Below are positions 45,077-54,931 of a stretch of 64,000 nucleotides of DNA, piece by piece. Under the pieces are notes generated by a model. That model saw only the letters and a list, made by a program, of their open reading frames with translations, did not search any database and was not told where the DNA came from. The translations under genes were made by a program, and so were the position numbers. The first letter of the stretch is position 1, and the number at the start of each line of letters is the position of its first letter. Where the stretch lies: the NCBI RefSeq assembly GCF_947495715.1, contig NZ_CANLZU010000011.1, forward strand, positions 62,001 to 126,000, given 5' to 3'. The stretch is from an uncultured Oceanisphaera sp. (GTDB lineage Bacteria > Pseudomonadota > Gammaproteobacteria > Enterobacterales > Aeromonadaceae).

Positions 45077-45443
45077 TTATACCAATCTGTAAAACTAACT
45101 GATCTATTTGGCTGCCCCGAAAAGGTCGAACGAAGGGTCGACTCCACCGACACGCTGAACCGCATCCCTGCGACGCTCAGCACATGACGTCCTGTCATGT
45201 GATGGTCGGTAGAGTTGAACCCTTCATCCGCCCCTCTGCTGCGGCGTCGCCTGTGGGAGCGCCCTGCAGACAACTCAGTACTTGAGGAGAGGCAACAGAG
45301 ATCGGCTCCCGCGACCGTGAAATGCCAGGGATGGCATTTTCCGAGCCCCCATGGATGGGTTTACGGCGTGTCGCGGGAGGTGACTCTGTTTCCTCGAGTA
45401 TTCAGTTTTAAACTAGATCATATTTTTACTTAGATTGGTATAA
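45077..45443. repeat. Dispersed paired GGA-loop element, copy C
   Basis: A 367-bp copy with perfect 12-bp inverted ends, TTATACCAATCT (45077-45088) and AGATTGGTATAA (45432-45443), between convergent Tim44-like and deoB genes. Plus-sense module: outer stem CTCCCGCGAC/GTCGCGGGAG (45306-45315, 45370-45379), a compensatory A-T to G-C change relative to the other copies. It encloses AAATGCC-AGGGAT-GGCATTT (45320-45339) and CCC-ATGGAT-GGG (45348-45359). Minus-sense module: CACATGAC-GTCCT-GTCATGTG (45181-45201, five-base AGGAC loop on minus) and CGC-ATCCCT-GCG (45161-45172, AGGGAT on minus), within a longer outer stem (45135-45151 with 45205-45222). Confidence 0.88.
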
Positions 45444-45481
45444 ATCGGACAATGGGCCCGCGCGCCATAGTGTCATCATTC

Positions 45482-45499
45482 GGTCGAATGAATTCGACC
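45482..45499. repeat. Short perfect palindrome
   Basis: GGTCGAAT and ATTCGACC arms with a two-base centre, 39 bp beyond copy C and 96 bp before the deoB end. Similar GTCGAAT palindromes occur as short extragenic repeats in many marine gammaproteobacteria, to my recollection. The rest of 45444-45594 shows no gene or clear terminator. Confidence 0.5.
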
Positions 45500-45594
45500 T
45501 ACGGAAAACAGCACACTGGCGGCCAGCATGCGGGCAGATTGTCAGCTCCCTTTGTCCGAGGTGTGAACAGCCCACTGGTTTGCTCCGGTAGGCA

Positions 45595-46812
45595 TTACAA
45601 AAACGAGGTGCCGTAATCCATCGGGCTGGTGCCGAAGTAATGGGCCAGACTCTGGCCGATGTCGGCGAAGGTGTCTCGCCCGCCGAGCGTCCCCGGCCTG
45701 AGTCCGCCGCCGAGGCAGATCACCGGCACATGTTCGCGGGTATGTTCGGTGCCGGGCCAGGAGGGATCACAGCCGTGATCGGCAGTCATGATCAGCAGAT
45801 CCTCCGGCTGCAGCCGCGCCAGCAGTTCGGGCAAACGGCGATCAAAGGCTTCCAGCTCGGCGGCATAGCCGGCGACGTTGCGTCTATGACCGAAGCTTGA
45901 GTCAAAGTCGACGAAGTTGGTCATGATCAGGGTCTGATCCCCGGCTTCTTCCAGCGCGTTCAGGGTGGCCTCGAACAAGGCATCCAGCCCGGTGGCCTTG
46001 ATCTTCCGGGTGATGCCGCAATGAGCGTAGATGTCGGCTATCTTGCCGATGGACACCACCTCGCCCTGTTTTTCCTCCACCAGCTTTTGCAGCACCGTCG
46101 GTGCCGGCGGCGCTATGCTGTAATCCCGCCGGTTGCCGGTGCGGGCGAAATCGGCGGCGCTGTTACCGATGAAGGGCCGGGCGATGACCCGGCCGATGTT
46201 GTAGGGCATCAGCAGCTCGCGGGCGATGTTACAGACCCGATAGAGCCGCTCCAGACCGAAGTGTTCTTCGTGAGCGGCAATCTGAAACACCGAGTCGGCC
46301 GAGGTGTAGCAGATAGGCTTGCCACTCTTGATGTGTTCTTCACCCAGTTGTTCGAGAATGGTGGTGCCCGAGGCATGGCAATTGCCCAGAATGCCGGGCA
46401 GCTGCGCCTGCTCGATCAGCGCATCGATCAACGACGAAGGAAAGCTGTGCTCGGGTTCGAGAAAATAACCCCAGTCGAACAGCACCGGCACCCCGGCCAT
46501 CTCCCAGTGGCCGGACGGCGTGTCCTTGCCGGAAGACAGCTCTTGCGCGTAACCGTAACTGCCCACCACCTCGGTCGGCAGGGTCACGCCCTCGGCGAGC
46601 CGGCCGGTGCTGCTGGCATGGGCATGAAAAAGACCCAGCCGTGCCAGATTGGGCAGGCTCAGCGGCCCCTGACGACCCTGATTGGCCTTGCCGTTGGCGC
46701 AGGCGGCAGCTATATGGCCCAGGGTGTCGGCGCCTTCATCACCAAACCTGGAGGCGTCGGCGGCGGCACCGATGCCGAAGGAGTCGAGTACCAGCACAAT
46801 GGCGCGTTTCAT
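45595..46812 (-). CDS. deoB: Phosphopentomutase
   Basis: A 405-residue alkaline-phosphatase-superfamily enzyme with metal ligands in [13 protein letters not shown] (Asp) and [20 protein letters not shown] near the C-terminus; the phosphorylated Thr lies in [12 protein letters not shown]. It converts (deoxy)ribose-1-phosphate to the 5-phosphate. AGGAGAAA precedes the ATG. It follows deoC by 76 bp as last gene of the nup-deoC-deoB set. Confidence 0.96.
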   Translation of the reverse strand: MKRAIVLVLDSFGIGAAADASRFGDEGADTLGHIAAACANGKANQGRQGPLSLPNLARLGLFHAHASSTGRLAEGVTLPTEVVGSYGYAQELSSGKDTPSGHWEMAGVPVLFDWGYFLEPEHSFPSSLIDALIEQAQLPGILGNCHASGTTILEQLGEEHIKSGKPICYTSADSVFQIAAHEEHFGLERLYRVCNIARELLMPYNIGRVIARPFIGNSAADFARTGNRRDYSIAPPAPTVLQKLVEEKQGEVVSIGKIADIYAHCGITRKIKATGLDALFEATLNALEEAGDQTLIMTNFVDFDSSFGHRRNVAGYAAELEAFDRRLPELLARLQPEDLLIMTADHGCDPSWPGTEHTREHVPVICLGGGLRPGTLGGRDTFADIGQSLAHYFGTSPMDYGTSFL

Positions 46813-46888
46813 GTTTTCTCCTGTGACTTGTGGTCATTCAATGTCGGCCAGGCTTCAAACCCGGAGTCGACAAACCATCAAGACCGGC

Positions 46889-47668
46889 TCAGTAACCGGT
46901 TGCTTGCGTGTTCACATCATCGGCACCCAGGGTCTGCAGCAGGTTATTCAACAGGCTGGAGGCACCGAAGCGAACATGCCGGGGGCTGATCCAGTCCGGC
47001 CCCATGATGCGAGCCGCCAGGCGTAAATAGTGTTGGGCCTCTTCGGCGGTACGCACCCCGCCGGCGGCCTTGAAGCCGACTTCCCTTCCTGAATCGCGGA
47101 TGGTCTGTAGCATCACCTCGGCCGCCGCCAGGGTCGCATTGACCGCCACCTTGCCGGTGGAGGTCTTGATAAAATCGGCACCACCCTCGATGGCAAGCTC
47201 GGCGGCGCGACGAATCATGACGGCGCTATTCAGCTCACCGCTTTCGATAATCACCTTGAGCTTCACCTCGCCACAGACGGCCTTGCAGGCGGTGACCAGC
47301 GCCAGCCCCAGCTGTTCGTTACCCGCCAGCAGGGTACGCCAGGGAAACACCAGATCCACCTCGTCGGCGCCGGCGGCTACCGCCGCTCGGGCCTCCCGCA
47401 CGGCAACGTCGATATCGTCACCACCGTGAGGAAAATTAATGACGGTGGCAATCTTTATCTGCCCCGTCGATTCCGCCTCATTCAGGGTCTGGCGCGCCAC
47501 ACCGATAAAACGCGGGTAGACACAGACGGCGGCGACAGCACCAAACGGAGTCACCGCCGCTCTGCACAGGTCGGCCACCTTTTCATCGGTGTCGTCGTCA
47601 TTAAGGCTGGTCAGATCCATCAGGCTCAGGGCCTGGCGGGCGGCAGCCTGCAATAGGGTGTCAGTCAT
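46889..47668 (-). CDS. deoC: Deoxyribose-phosphate aldolase
   Basis: A 259-residue class I aldolase. The Schiff-base lysine lies in DFIKTSTGK, and the relay Lys in [11 protein letters not shown]. It splits 2-deoxyribose-5-phosphate into acetaldehyde and glyceraldehyde-3-phosphate. ATG 47668 has GGAGAAAA upstream; the frame extends further upstream without a credible start. It lies 44 bp after the nucleoside transporter gene. Confidence 0.96.
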   Translation of the reverse strand: MTDTLLQAAARQALSLMDLTSLNDDDTDEKVADLCRAAVTPFGAVAAVCVYPRFIGVARQTLNEAESTGQIKIATVINFPHGGDDIDVAVREARAAVAAGADEVDLVFPWRTLLAGNEQLGLALVTACKAVCGEVKLKVIIESGELNSAVMIRRAAELAIEGGADFIKTSTGKVAVNATLAAAEVMLQTIRDSGREVGFKAAGGVRTAEEAQHYLRLAARIMGPDWISPRHVRFGASSLLNNLLQTLGADDVNTQATGY

Positions 47669-47712
47669 CTTTTCTCCTGCCGTCATGTCATGACGATGTT
47701 GGCCCGGTGCAA

Positions 47713-48996
47713 TTACTGCATTCCTGCCAGCGCCAGGAAGAAACCGGCGATGGTGGCGGACATCAGATTGGACAGGGTACCGGCCAGTACCGCCTTGAGG
47801 CCGAAACGGGCGATATCGTGTCGACGACCGGGCGCCATGCCGCCGAGGCCACCCAACAGAATGGCCACCGAGGCCAGGTTGGCAAAACCGCACAAGGCAA
47901 AGGAAATAATAGCCTTGGTATGATCAGACATCATCTGCCCGGTGCCTTCCACCAGCAGTTTGTTGTCGAGGTAGGGGGCAAAGTTGATATAGGCAACGAA
48001 TTCGTTAAGCACCAGTTTCTGGCCGATGAAAGAGCCGGCGATAATCGCCTCTTCCCAGGGCACGCCGAGTAAAAAGGCCAGCGGCGCAAACAACCAGCCA
48101 AGCAACAGCTCCAGGCTCAGGCTCTCCATCCCCACCCAGCTACCGAGCCCGCCCAGCATGCCGTTAACCAGCGCAATAAGACCGATAAAGGCAAGCAGCA
48201 TGGCCCCCACATTCACCGCCAGCCGCAGGCCGGAGCTGGCGCCGATGGCGGCGGCATCGATGATATTGGCGGGCCTTTCGTCTTGTTCCTGCTCAACCTG
48301 GTCCAGAGATTCATTGGTGGCGGGCATTTCGACTTCGGGCATGATCAGCTTGGCGAACAGCAGGCCGCCCGGCGCCGCCATGAAGGAAGCGGCAATCAGA
48401 TACTCCATCGGCACCCCTATGGCCGCATAACCGGCCAGCACCGAGCCGGCCACCGAGGCCAGGCCGCCGCACATCACCGCAAACAGCTCGGAGTCGGTCA
48501 TGTTGGCGATAAAGGGACGCACCACCAGCGGGGCTTCGGTCTGACCCACGAAGATATTGGCGGTAGCCGACAGCGACTCGGTGCGCGTGGTGCCCAGCAG
48601 CCGCTGCAAGGCGCCACCCAAAAGGCGGATCACCCATTGCATGATGCCAAGATAATAAAGCACCGCGATCAGCGAAGAAAAGAAGATAATGACCGGCAGC
48701 ACCCGCAGCGCAAAAATAAAGCCCAGACCGCTGTTAGAGGCCGCCTCCCCCACCAGACCGCCAAACAGAAAGTTTATGCCGTCGTTGCCGTAGGCAATCA
48801 CCTGGGTTACCCCGGCCGACAGTGACTGCAGCATCTCCTTGCCTATCGGCACGTACAGCACCAGAGCACCCAGCCCGGCCTGCAGGGCGAAGGCGCCGCC
48901 TACGGTACGCAGCCGAATGGCCGCCCTGTTGCTTGAGAACAGAATGGCGACAAACACCAACACCATCATCCCTACCAGACTCATGAGCAAGGTCAT
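47713..48996 (-). CDS. NupC/CNT-family nucleoside transporter
   Basis: A 427-residue concentrative nucleoside transporter with the Gate domain ([10 protein letters not shown]), the [13 protein letters not shown] nucleoside/sodium-site motif and the second motif in [26 protein letters not shown]. It imports nucleosides with sodium or protons. AAGGAT precedes the ATG. Together with deoC and deoB it forms a scavenging operon, although the phosphorylases deoA and deoD that should join uptake to DeoB are absent from the window. Confidence 0.92.
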   Translation of the reverse strand: MTLLMSLVGMMVLVFVAILFSSNRAAIRLRTVGGAFALQAGLGALVLYVPIGKEMLQSLSAGVTQVIAYGNDGINFLFGGLVGEAASNSGLGFIFALRVLPVIIFFSSLIAVLYYLGIMQWVIRLLGGALQRLLGTTRTESLSATANIFVGQTEAPLVVRPFIANMTDSELFAVMCGGLASVAGSVLAGYAAIGVPMEYLIAASFMAAPGGLLFAKLIMPEVEMPATNESLDQVEQEQDERPANIIDAAAIGASSGLRLAVNVGAMLLAFIGLIALVNGMLGGLGSWVGMESLSLELLLGWLFAPLAFLLGVPWEEAIIAGSFIGQKLVLNEFVAYINFAPYLDNKLLVEGTGQMMSDHTKAIISFALCGFANLASVAILLGGLGGMAPGRRHDIARFGLKAVLAGTLSNLMSATIAGFFLALAGMQ

Positions 48997-49166
48997 ATCT
49001 CTATCCTTTCAGCGCCAGCCAGAACCGTCACCTTCATTCGACAGTCATTGTCATCTGGCTCAGCTTATACGAAGTCGTTGCTCACAGAATAGGTAACCGG
49101 CGGTAATAATCGATAAAAAAGTCAATAAAATTATCATGTTCAGAATGAGGCACTGCCAAAGCAGAT

Positions 49167-49934
49167 TCAGCGCCAGCCGAACAGCCGGTTCACGTTGTCT
49201 TCCAACTGCCCGGCCAGGGTGGTCTGATCCTGCCGGCGCAACCCGGCCAGCGCGCTCAACACGCGTGGTAATTGTGCCGGGTGATTGGGTTGGCCCTGAA
49301 AACCGCACAATGGCATGTCCGGCGCATCGGTTTCCAGCACCAGGGCCTCCACCGGCATGGCGGCGATGGTCTTGCGGGTTTTACTGGCGCGCGGATAGGT
49401 GATGGTGCCGCCGATGCCAAGATGAATACCCAGCTTCCAGAACGCTTCGGCCTGCTGCAGAGAGCCGGAAAAGCCGTGCAGCACGCCCCCCACCGGCGGC
49501 GTACGGCGCAGCCATTTCAGCAGTTGATCGTGGGTTTTGTGGCTGTGCAGTATCACCGGCAACGCCCGCTCCCGGGCCAGCCTGAGTTGAGCATTGAGCG
49601 CCGCCTCCTGCTCGCTCGCCGACAGTGCCAGTGTGCCATCCAGCCCCATCTCGCCCAGGGCGACGCAGCGCGCGTCGGCCCGGTCCAGCGCCTGCTCCAG
49701 TTTTTTCTGCCAGCCGGCGGAGGCATCGGCCACCCACCAGGGATGCAGCCCCAACGCATAGTAAACACCGGGCAGCGAGGCACACAGTCCCGGCAGTGCC
49801 GGCCAGCGTGCTTCCTCCACCCCCGGTATCACCAGCCGGCGCACGCCCACGGCCTGCGCCCGCCGCCAATGGCCGACACGGTCGTCATCGAAGGCGGCAA
49901 AGTCGAAATGGCAATGGCTGTCGGTGAGATGCAT
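49167..49934 (-). CDS. yjjV: TatD-family metal-dependent hydrolase, YjjV-like
   Basis: A 255-residue TIM-barrel hydrolase with metal ligands in D-S-H-C-H-F-D, the Glu in ALGEMGLD, the His in V-I-L-H-S-H and the Asp in LETDAPDMP. It resembles E. coli YjjV, which is also adjacent to the deo operon. Family members are 3'-5' exonucleases or related phosphoesterases. Repeat copy D begins 32 bp upstream of its start, so its promoter must be inside or beyond the repeat unless it is read from prfC. Confidence 0.9.
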   Translation of the reverse strand: MHLTDSHCHFDFAAFDDDRVGHWRRAQAVGVRRLVIPGVEEARWPALPGLCASLPGVYYALGLHPWWVADASAGWQKKLEQALDRADARCVALGEMGLDGTLALSASEQEAALNAQLRLARERALPVILHSHKTHDQLLKWLRRTPPVGGVLHGFSGSLQQAEAFWKLGIHLGIGGTITYPRASKTRKTIAAMPVEALVLETDAPDMPLCGFQGQPNHPAQLPRVLSALAGLRRQDQTTLAGQLEDNVNRLFGWR

Positions 49935-49965
49935 GGGTAAGTCCTGGGTTTGTTTAGGTTCAAGC

Positions 49966-50407
49966 TTAATACCAGTCTAATTAAGCATCTGACCATCTTT
50001 TAAGCCCTAACTCCAGAGGCAACACAGCCACCTCCCACGACACGCTACGAGATATGACACTCATTGTTTCAACCTACTGCGAACATTCACTGGATGTTCG
50101 GTCAGGTTGAAACAATTCGTCGCGGCAAGACAAGCTTGCCCCATCTAAGCTCGGAAATGCCGTCCCTGGCATTTCACGGTCGTGGGAGCCGTTCTCTGTT
50201 ACCTCTTTTTGAACTCCGAGTGGCCTGCAGACGATGCTAATAGACGATGCCGGTGCATAAAGGAGGACAAAGGGATCTGCTCAGCCGACCGTCACATGAC
50301 AGGGATGTCATGTGCTGAGCGCCACAGGAATGTGCCTGAAGCGGGTCGGCGGAGCGGGCCCTTTGTTCTAGGATTATACGTCCATCAAACAGCTCTATTG
50401 TTTAATG
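49966..50407. repeat. Dispersed paired GGA-loop element, copy D
   Basis: A copy of about 442 bp in the A orientation, between prfC and yjjV (both minus). Left end TTAATACCAGTCT (49966-49978); the right end stops at TTTAATG, lacking the final GGATTGGTAT. Left module (sense minus): outer stem CTCCCACGAC/GTCGTGGGAG (50032-50041, 50179-50188), hairpin AAATGCC-GTCCCT-GGCATTT (50155-50174, AGGGAC on minus) and the palindromic arm GAACATTCACTGGATGTTC (from 50081). Right module (plus): outer stem GGACAAAGGG/CCCTTTGTTC (50265-50274, 50359-50368, one G-U), CACATGAC-AGGGAT-GTCATGTG (50293-50314) and CAC-AGGAAT-GTG (50323-50334). The first right hairpin contains ACAGGGATGT, an exact match to the CsrA SELEX core as I recall it. 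Confidence 0.87.
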
Positions 50408-50437
50408 AAAAAAAGCCCCGGCACAAAGGCCGGGGCT
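50408..50437 (-). terminator. Terminator of prfC
   Basis: AGCCCCGGC / GCCGGGGCT nine-base-pair stem with a six-base loop and seven T on the minus strand, 20 bp after the prfC stop and immediately before repeat copy D. Confidence 0.9.
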
Positions 50438-50456
50438 GTTATCGGGAGCGATTCGA

Positions 50457-52046
50457 TCAGTGCTCGCGGGTCTTGCTGAACTGAATATTCGGGTAGCGTT
50501 CCTGCGCCAGGTTCAGGTTGACCATGGTGGGCGCTATGTAGCTGAGGTTGTCACCGCCATCCAGCGCCAGGTTGTTCGACACCTTGCGCCGGAACTCGTC
50601 CAGCTTCCTGGCGTCATCACAGTATACCCAGCGAGCGGTGGAGACGTTGACCGACTCGTACAGGGCGTCCACGTTATATTCGGACTTCAGTCGTGCCACC
50701 ACCACTTCAAACTGCAGCACACCCACGGCGCCGACGATCAGGTCGTTGTTGTCGAGCGGGCGGAACAGCTGTACCGCCCCTTCTTCCGACAGCTGAACCA
50801 GGCCCTTGAGCAACTGCTTCTGCTTGAGCGGATCCCGCAGTCTGATGCGACGGAACAGTTCGGGGGCGAAGTTGGGAATGCCGGAAAACTTGATGTCTTC
50901 CCCCTGAGTGAAGGTGTCGCCAATCTGGATGGTGCCGTGGTTGTGCAGGCCGATGATATCGCCGGCGAAGGCTTCTTCTGCCCGCTCCCGATCGCCGGCC
51001 ATGAAGGTCACCGCATCGGAAATGCTGATGGTCTTGCCCAGGCGCACATGCTTCATTTTCATGCCCTGGCTGTATTTGCCCGACACGATACGCATGAAGG
51101 CGATGCGGTCGCGGTGACGGGGATCCATGTTGGCCTGGATCTTGAACACGAAACCGGAAAACTTCTCTTCGCTCGCGTTCACCTCACGGTCATGGGTAGC
51201 ACGCGGCATCGGCGCCGGCGCCCAGGTGCTCAGGCCGTCCAGCACATGATCCACACCGAAGTTGCCCAGGGCGGTACCAAAATAGACCGGCGTCAGTTCA
51301 CCACGGAGAAACAGCTCGTGATCGAATTCGGTAGCGGCACCCAGCACCAACTCCAGCTCTTCACGCAAGTCGGCAATTTCTTTTTCATCCATCACCTCAT
51401 CCAGCGCCGGATTATCGAGCCCCTTGATGATTTTCACATCCTGGATGGTATGCCCCTTACCCGGCTGATAGAGAATGACTTCATCGCGGTGCAGGTGATA
51501 CACCCCCTTGAACCACTTGCCACTGCCGATGGGCCAGGTGATGGGCGCGCACATCATGTTCAGCTCGGTCTCGACTTCGTCCAGCAGCTCCATGGGATCG
51601 CGAATATCCCGGTCGAGCTTGTTGACGAAGGTGACGATGGGGGTGTCGCGCAGCCGGGTTACTTCCATCAGCTTGCGGGTTCTGTCTTCTACGCCCTTAC
51701 CGCCGTCAATCACCATCAGGCAGGAATCCACCGCGGTCAGGGTGCGGTAGGTATCTTCCGAGAAGTCTTCATGCCCCGGGGTGTCGAGCAGGTTGATCAG
51801 GCAGTTGTTGTAGGGAAACTGCATCACAGAGGTGGTGACCGAGATGCCCCGCTCCTTTTCCATTTCCATCCAGTCGGACTTGGCATGCTGGTTGGAGCCC
51901 CGGCCCTTGACGGTACCCGCGGTCTGAATGGCATGCCCGTGCAACAGTACCTTTTCGGTGATGGTGGTCTTACCCGCATCCGGGTGCGAAATAATGGCGA
52001 AAGTACGGCGCTTGGCGACTTCCTGCTGGAATTGCGGTGATGACAT
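50457..52046 (-). CDS. prfC: Peptide chain release factor 3
   Basis: A 529-residue translational GTPase. G1 is [10 protein letters not shown]2 region includes [13 protein letters not shown]3 is DTPGHEDFS and G4 is FVNKLDRD. It recycles RF1 and RF2 from the ribosome after termination. Length equals E. coli PrfC (529). It stands alone with its own terminator. A 526-codon open frame on the opposite strand is a codon-bias shadow. Confidence 0.97.
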   Translation of the reverse strand: MSSPQFQQEVAKRRTFAIISHPDAGKTTITEKVLLHGHAIQTAGTVKGRGSNQHAKSDWMEMEKERGISVTTSVMQFPYNNCLINLLDTPGHEDFSEDTYRTLTAVDSCLMVIDGGKGVEDRTRKLMEVTRLRDTPIVTFVNKLDRDIRDPMELLDEVETELNMMCAPITWPIGSGKWFKGVYHLHRDEVILYQPGKGHTIQDVKIIKGLDNPALDEVMDEKEIADLREELELVLGAATEFDHELFLRGELTPVYFGTALGNFGVDHVLDGLSTWAPAPMPRATHDREVNASEEKFSGFVFKIQANMDPRHRDRIAFMRIVSGKYSQGMKMKHVRLGKTISISDAVTFMAGDRERAEEAFAGDIIGLHNHGTIQIGDTFTQGEDIKFSGIPNFAPELFRRIRLRDPLKQKQLLKGLVQLSEEGAVQLFRPLDNNDLIVGAVGVLQFEVVVARLKSEYNVDALYESVNVSTARWVYCDDARKLDEFRRKVSNNLALDGGDNLSYIAPTMVNLNLAQERYPNIQFSKTREH

Positions 52047-52266
52047 GGTCGGCTTTCTTCTACTTTGATGAAGGAGTAAAGGGCAACGGTCGGCGCTTCA
52101 CTCGGGGAACGACAGATAAAACGGAGGCTATTGTCCCCGATCCGCGCCGGATCCTCAATCGGCAGTTACGTTCAGCCTGCCTGAAAAGTCGATTTTATCA
52201 CCGGCCTTCATCCCGGAACCGCTTGTCGTTATCATGCTCTTTTGTACTCGTGAAGCTCACCGTATC

Positions 52267-52899
52267 ATGTCCCGATCCTACTGCCACGCCTGCCACCTGC
52301 CCCAGAGCGCCTGCCTGTGCGCGCATGTTTTGCCCCAGCCCTGCCCCTTGCCGGTGCTGATACTGCAGCATCCGCTGGAAGCCAGGCACGCCAAGAGCAC
52401 GGTGCCCCTGTTGCGGCTGGCATTACCCGACATGCAACTGGCCATCACCGAATACCTGGATCCCCTGCCTCCACCGGCCAAGGGACGCTGGTGGCTGCTG
52501 TATCCCGATACTCATGCGCTGGATGTGGATGCCGAGGGAGCGACACTGCCGAAGGCCGACATCGGAGGATTGATCGTACTGGACGGCACTTGGCGCAAGA
52601 CCCGCAGGCTGTTGCATCTCAACCCCTGGCTACGCGAACTGCCGGCCTTAAGCTTCAGCCAGGCACCGGCCGGCGAGTATGTCATTCGCAAGGGGCCCGG
52701 TGGCCAGGCACTGTCGACGCTAGAGAGTCTGGCTCATGTGCTGAACCGACTGGATACCGGTTTTGACCCGGCGCCATTACATCAGTTGCTCAAGGTCAGG
52801 GTCGCTCAGTTCAAGGCCCATCAAGCCCCTGCTAACGAGCTGGCCCAGCCCACGCAACGGCGATCGAGAAGCGGTACAGGGCAGGCCGACAAGATTTGA
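52267..52899 (+). CDS. tapT: DTW-domain tRNA-uridine aminocarboxypropyltransferase
   Basis: A 210-residue DTW-domain protein. N-terminal zinc-binding cysteines are in C-H-A-C-H-L-P-Q-S-A-C-L-C, and the catalytic motif appears as D-G-T-W-R-K-T-R (family consensus DxTW). E. coli TapT (YfiP) makes acp3U at position 47 of tRNAs, and this is the likely role here. ATG 52267 is chosen to begin just before the cysteine cluster; ATG 52234 is possible. Ribosome-binding site is weak. Confidence 0.85.
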   Translation: MSRSYCHACHLPQSACLCAHVLPQPCPLPVLILQHPLEARHAKSTVPLLRLALPDMQLAITEYLDPLPPPAKGRWWLLYPDTHALDVDAEGATLPKADIGGLIVLDGTWRKTRRLLHLNPWLRELPALSFSQAPAGEYVIRKGPGGQALSTLESLAHVLNRLDTGFDPAPLHQLLKVRVAQFKAHQAPANELAQPTQRRSRSGTGQADKI

Positions 52900-53326
52900 T
52901 GCAACATGTAGCCATCTTCGATACATTTTTTTCGGAATTTAACTGCTCATTTGATCACAAGATCCGCTATTATTATGCCGCTTGGTTTCAACTGGGCATT
53001 TTTTAGCCTGAAACCGATTCCTGAACGCTTTCATCGAGGGCAATCACCAAGGCTTTGATATATATAGCTTTTACCTTTGTCGAAAACGTTAATTCAGGAT
53101 TTGCAATAGGTTTAATATGATTTCACTGTTAAATAACATTGACATTCATCATATAATTGAAAAAAATCTACACACAAATTGTCAACATTTTGAATTTCAA
53201 TCCGTACACAATTTGAACACGAGAAGGCAGCGCATGTGGTCTCAGCACCCGGCTCAACGCAAGCTGGGCATCTGTTTCGATGCGCTAGGGTCCCAACTAA
53301 AAATATGAAACAGAGAAGGTAAGACC
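52900..53326. other. AT-rich upstream region of the urate oxidase gene
   Basis: No credible gene in 427 bp; a 63-codon frame at 53117 has no ribosome-binding site and unlikely composition. The last 160 bp are strongly AT-rich and contain repeated ACACAAATTGTCAACA / GTACACAATTTGAACA-like stretches (53170-53222) that may be operator sites for a purine regulator. GAGAAGGTAAG precedes the puuD start. Confidence 0.45.
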
Positions 53327-54610
53327 ATGGAAGCGTATCTGCTGGATTTTGGTAACTTATTAATAAGATGGCTGCACGTCATCGCAGCCATCGCATGGCT
53401 GGGTGAGTCAATTTACTTCGTTATGCTGGATAACGGCCTCAAGCCACCCAAGGGTGAAGCCTGTAAGAAAAAAGGCGTATTTGGTGAAATGTGGGCGGTA
53501 CACGGTGGTGGTTTCTATCACAACCAGAAGTATGCAAGCAGCCCGGAAGATCTGCCGGAAGATCTGCACTGGTCATTCTGGAAGGCCTACACCACCTGGT
53601 TGTCAGGTTTTGGTCTCTTCACCCTGTTGTATCTGACCAAGCCGAGCTTCTACCTGGTTAATCACAACAGCCCGTGGGAATGGGCCGCCAACATGACCGG
53701 CACCCAGGCAAACATTGCCGCTCTGGCCTTCCTGGCGCTGGGTTGGATTGTGTATAACGAGCTGTGTAAGCGCATCAGCCCCAACATGACCCGCGATGGT
53801 ATCCTGAGTGTTGCCGTTGCCGTGATGATGGTCGTGGTGGCTTACCTGAGCACGCACATCTTCTCTGGCCGTGCCGCCTTCCTGCTGACCGGTGCCGTTA
53901 TGGCCACCGCCATGTCTGCCAACGTGTTCTTCTGGATCATCCCGGGCCAGCGCCGCATGGTTAATGCCATGAAGGCCGGTGAAAAACCAAACCCGATTGA
54001 TGGTTTGCGTGGCAAGCAACGCTCGGTACACAACACCTACTTCACCCTGCCCGTTGTATTGCTGATGCTGAGTAACCACTACTCCTTCACCTTCACTCAC
54101 TCGCTGTCCTGGGTGATCATGGTGCTGTTCATCTTTGCCGGTGCCTTGATTCGTCAGTACTTTGTATTGATGCACGGTGGCAAAATCCGTCCTGGTTACC
54201 CGATTGCCGGTGTGGCACTGATTCTGGTTGCCGTCTGGATTGGCGCTCCCAGCACTTCCAAGACCGTAGCGGCGCCTCAGGCTCCGGCTCAAAACAGTGC
54301 TACCGTGACCGACGCCGAACAGGCAGGTGACGCCGTGCAAGCAGTTGAAGGTGCGGCCTCTGGTGAAGTCACTCTGGCGCAAGTAGAAACCATCATGGAC
54401 AACCGTTGCGTACAGTGCCACGCGGTCAACCCGACTCAGGCCGGCTTTGCCGCCGCCCCGCTGGGTGTGATACTGGACTCTGCCGAGCAGATTAAACTGC
54501 AGGCCGATCGCATCAAGCAGGTCGTTGCCAGCAAGTACATGCCGCTGGGTAACATGAGCGGCATGACCGACGACGAGCGCGCCATGATTGCCGCCTGGAA
54601 CGGTCAGTAA
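53327..54610 (+). CDS. puuD: PuuD-type membrane urate oxidase with C-terminal cytochrome c
   Basis: A 427-residue protein. Residues 1-310 form about eight membrane helices of the urate hydroxylase family (W-L-H-V-I-A-A-I-A-W-L-G-E-S at the start, several conserved histidines). After an Ala/Gln-rich linker comes a cytochrome c domain with haem motif Cys361-V-Q-Cys364-His365 and a distal Met in Y-M-P-L-G-N-M-S-G-M. PuuD enzymes oxidise urate to 5-hydroxyisourate and pass electrons to the respiratory chain rather than to oxygen. AAGGT precedes the ATG. The neighbours are unrelated; a periplasmic 5-hydroxyisourate hydrolase is encoded 7.7 kb away. Confidence 0.9.
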   Translation: MEAYLLDFGNLLIRWLHVIAAIAWLGESIYFVMLDNGLKPPKGEACKKKGVFGEMWAVHGGGFYHNQKYASSPEDLPEDLHWSFWKAYTTWLSGFGLFTLLYLTKPSFYLVNHNSPWEWAANMTGTQANIAALAFLALGWIVYNELCKRISPNMTRDGILSVAVAVMMVVVAYLSTHIFSGRAAFLLTGAVMATAMSANVFFWIIPGQRRMVNAMKAGEKPNPIDGLRGKQRSVHNTYFTLPVVLLMLSNHYSFTFTHSLSWVIMVLFIFAGALIRQYFVLMHGGKIRPGYPIAGVALILVAVWIGAPSTSKTVAAPQAPAQNSATVTDAEQAGDAVQAVEGAASGEVTLAQVETIMDNRCVQCHAVNPTQAGFAAAPLGVILDSAEQIKLQADRIKQVVASKYMPLGNMSGMTDDERAMIAAWNGQ

Positions 54611-54641
54611 GCTGAAAACGACGTAGCAACTCGCTAACGTT

Positions 54642-54670
54642 AAAAGGCCCGCATCATGCGGGCCTTTTTT
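54642..54670 (+). terminator. Terminator of puuD
   Basis: AAAAGGCCCGC, five-base loop, GCGGGCCTTTTTT. The remaining 260 bp to the next gene have no ORF and probably hold its promoter. Confidence 0.9.
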
Positions 54671-54931
54671 ATTGGCCGCCCGCCGGCACCCTGCACTTCC
54701 CGCCTCTCGGACTGACCATACGGTCATAAACGCCTTTCGCTTTTTCATTCGGCAACAACTACACTGCAGCGCACAATCGAAAGCACAGTGGCGACTAAAA
54801 ACCGCTTGTCTTCAACATTAAATTAATATTATTTCGACCTCATTCAACAATGCGCCGCAAAATAAAGGGTAGACTCCAGAGTGGGCCATGAGTAACTGCC
54901 CCCTGTCACTCACACACAAGGACTCGCCAGC

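Noticed and set aside
50460-52040. 526-codon open frame antisense to prfC
   Set aside because: Mirror of a GC-rich conserved gene with biased third codon positions; no start signal or family motif.
52953-52969. TTGATCACAAGATC resembling an FNR or CRP site
   Set aside because: Second half-site does not fit either consensus (TTGAT-N4-ATCAA or TGTGA-N6-TCACA).
53117-53308. 63-codon frame before puuD
   Set aside because: No ribosome-binding site, lies in AT-rich promoter-like DNA, no protein-like features.
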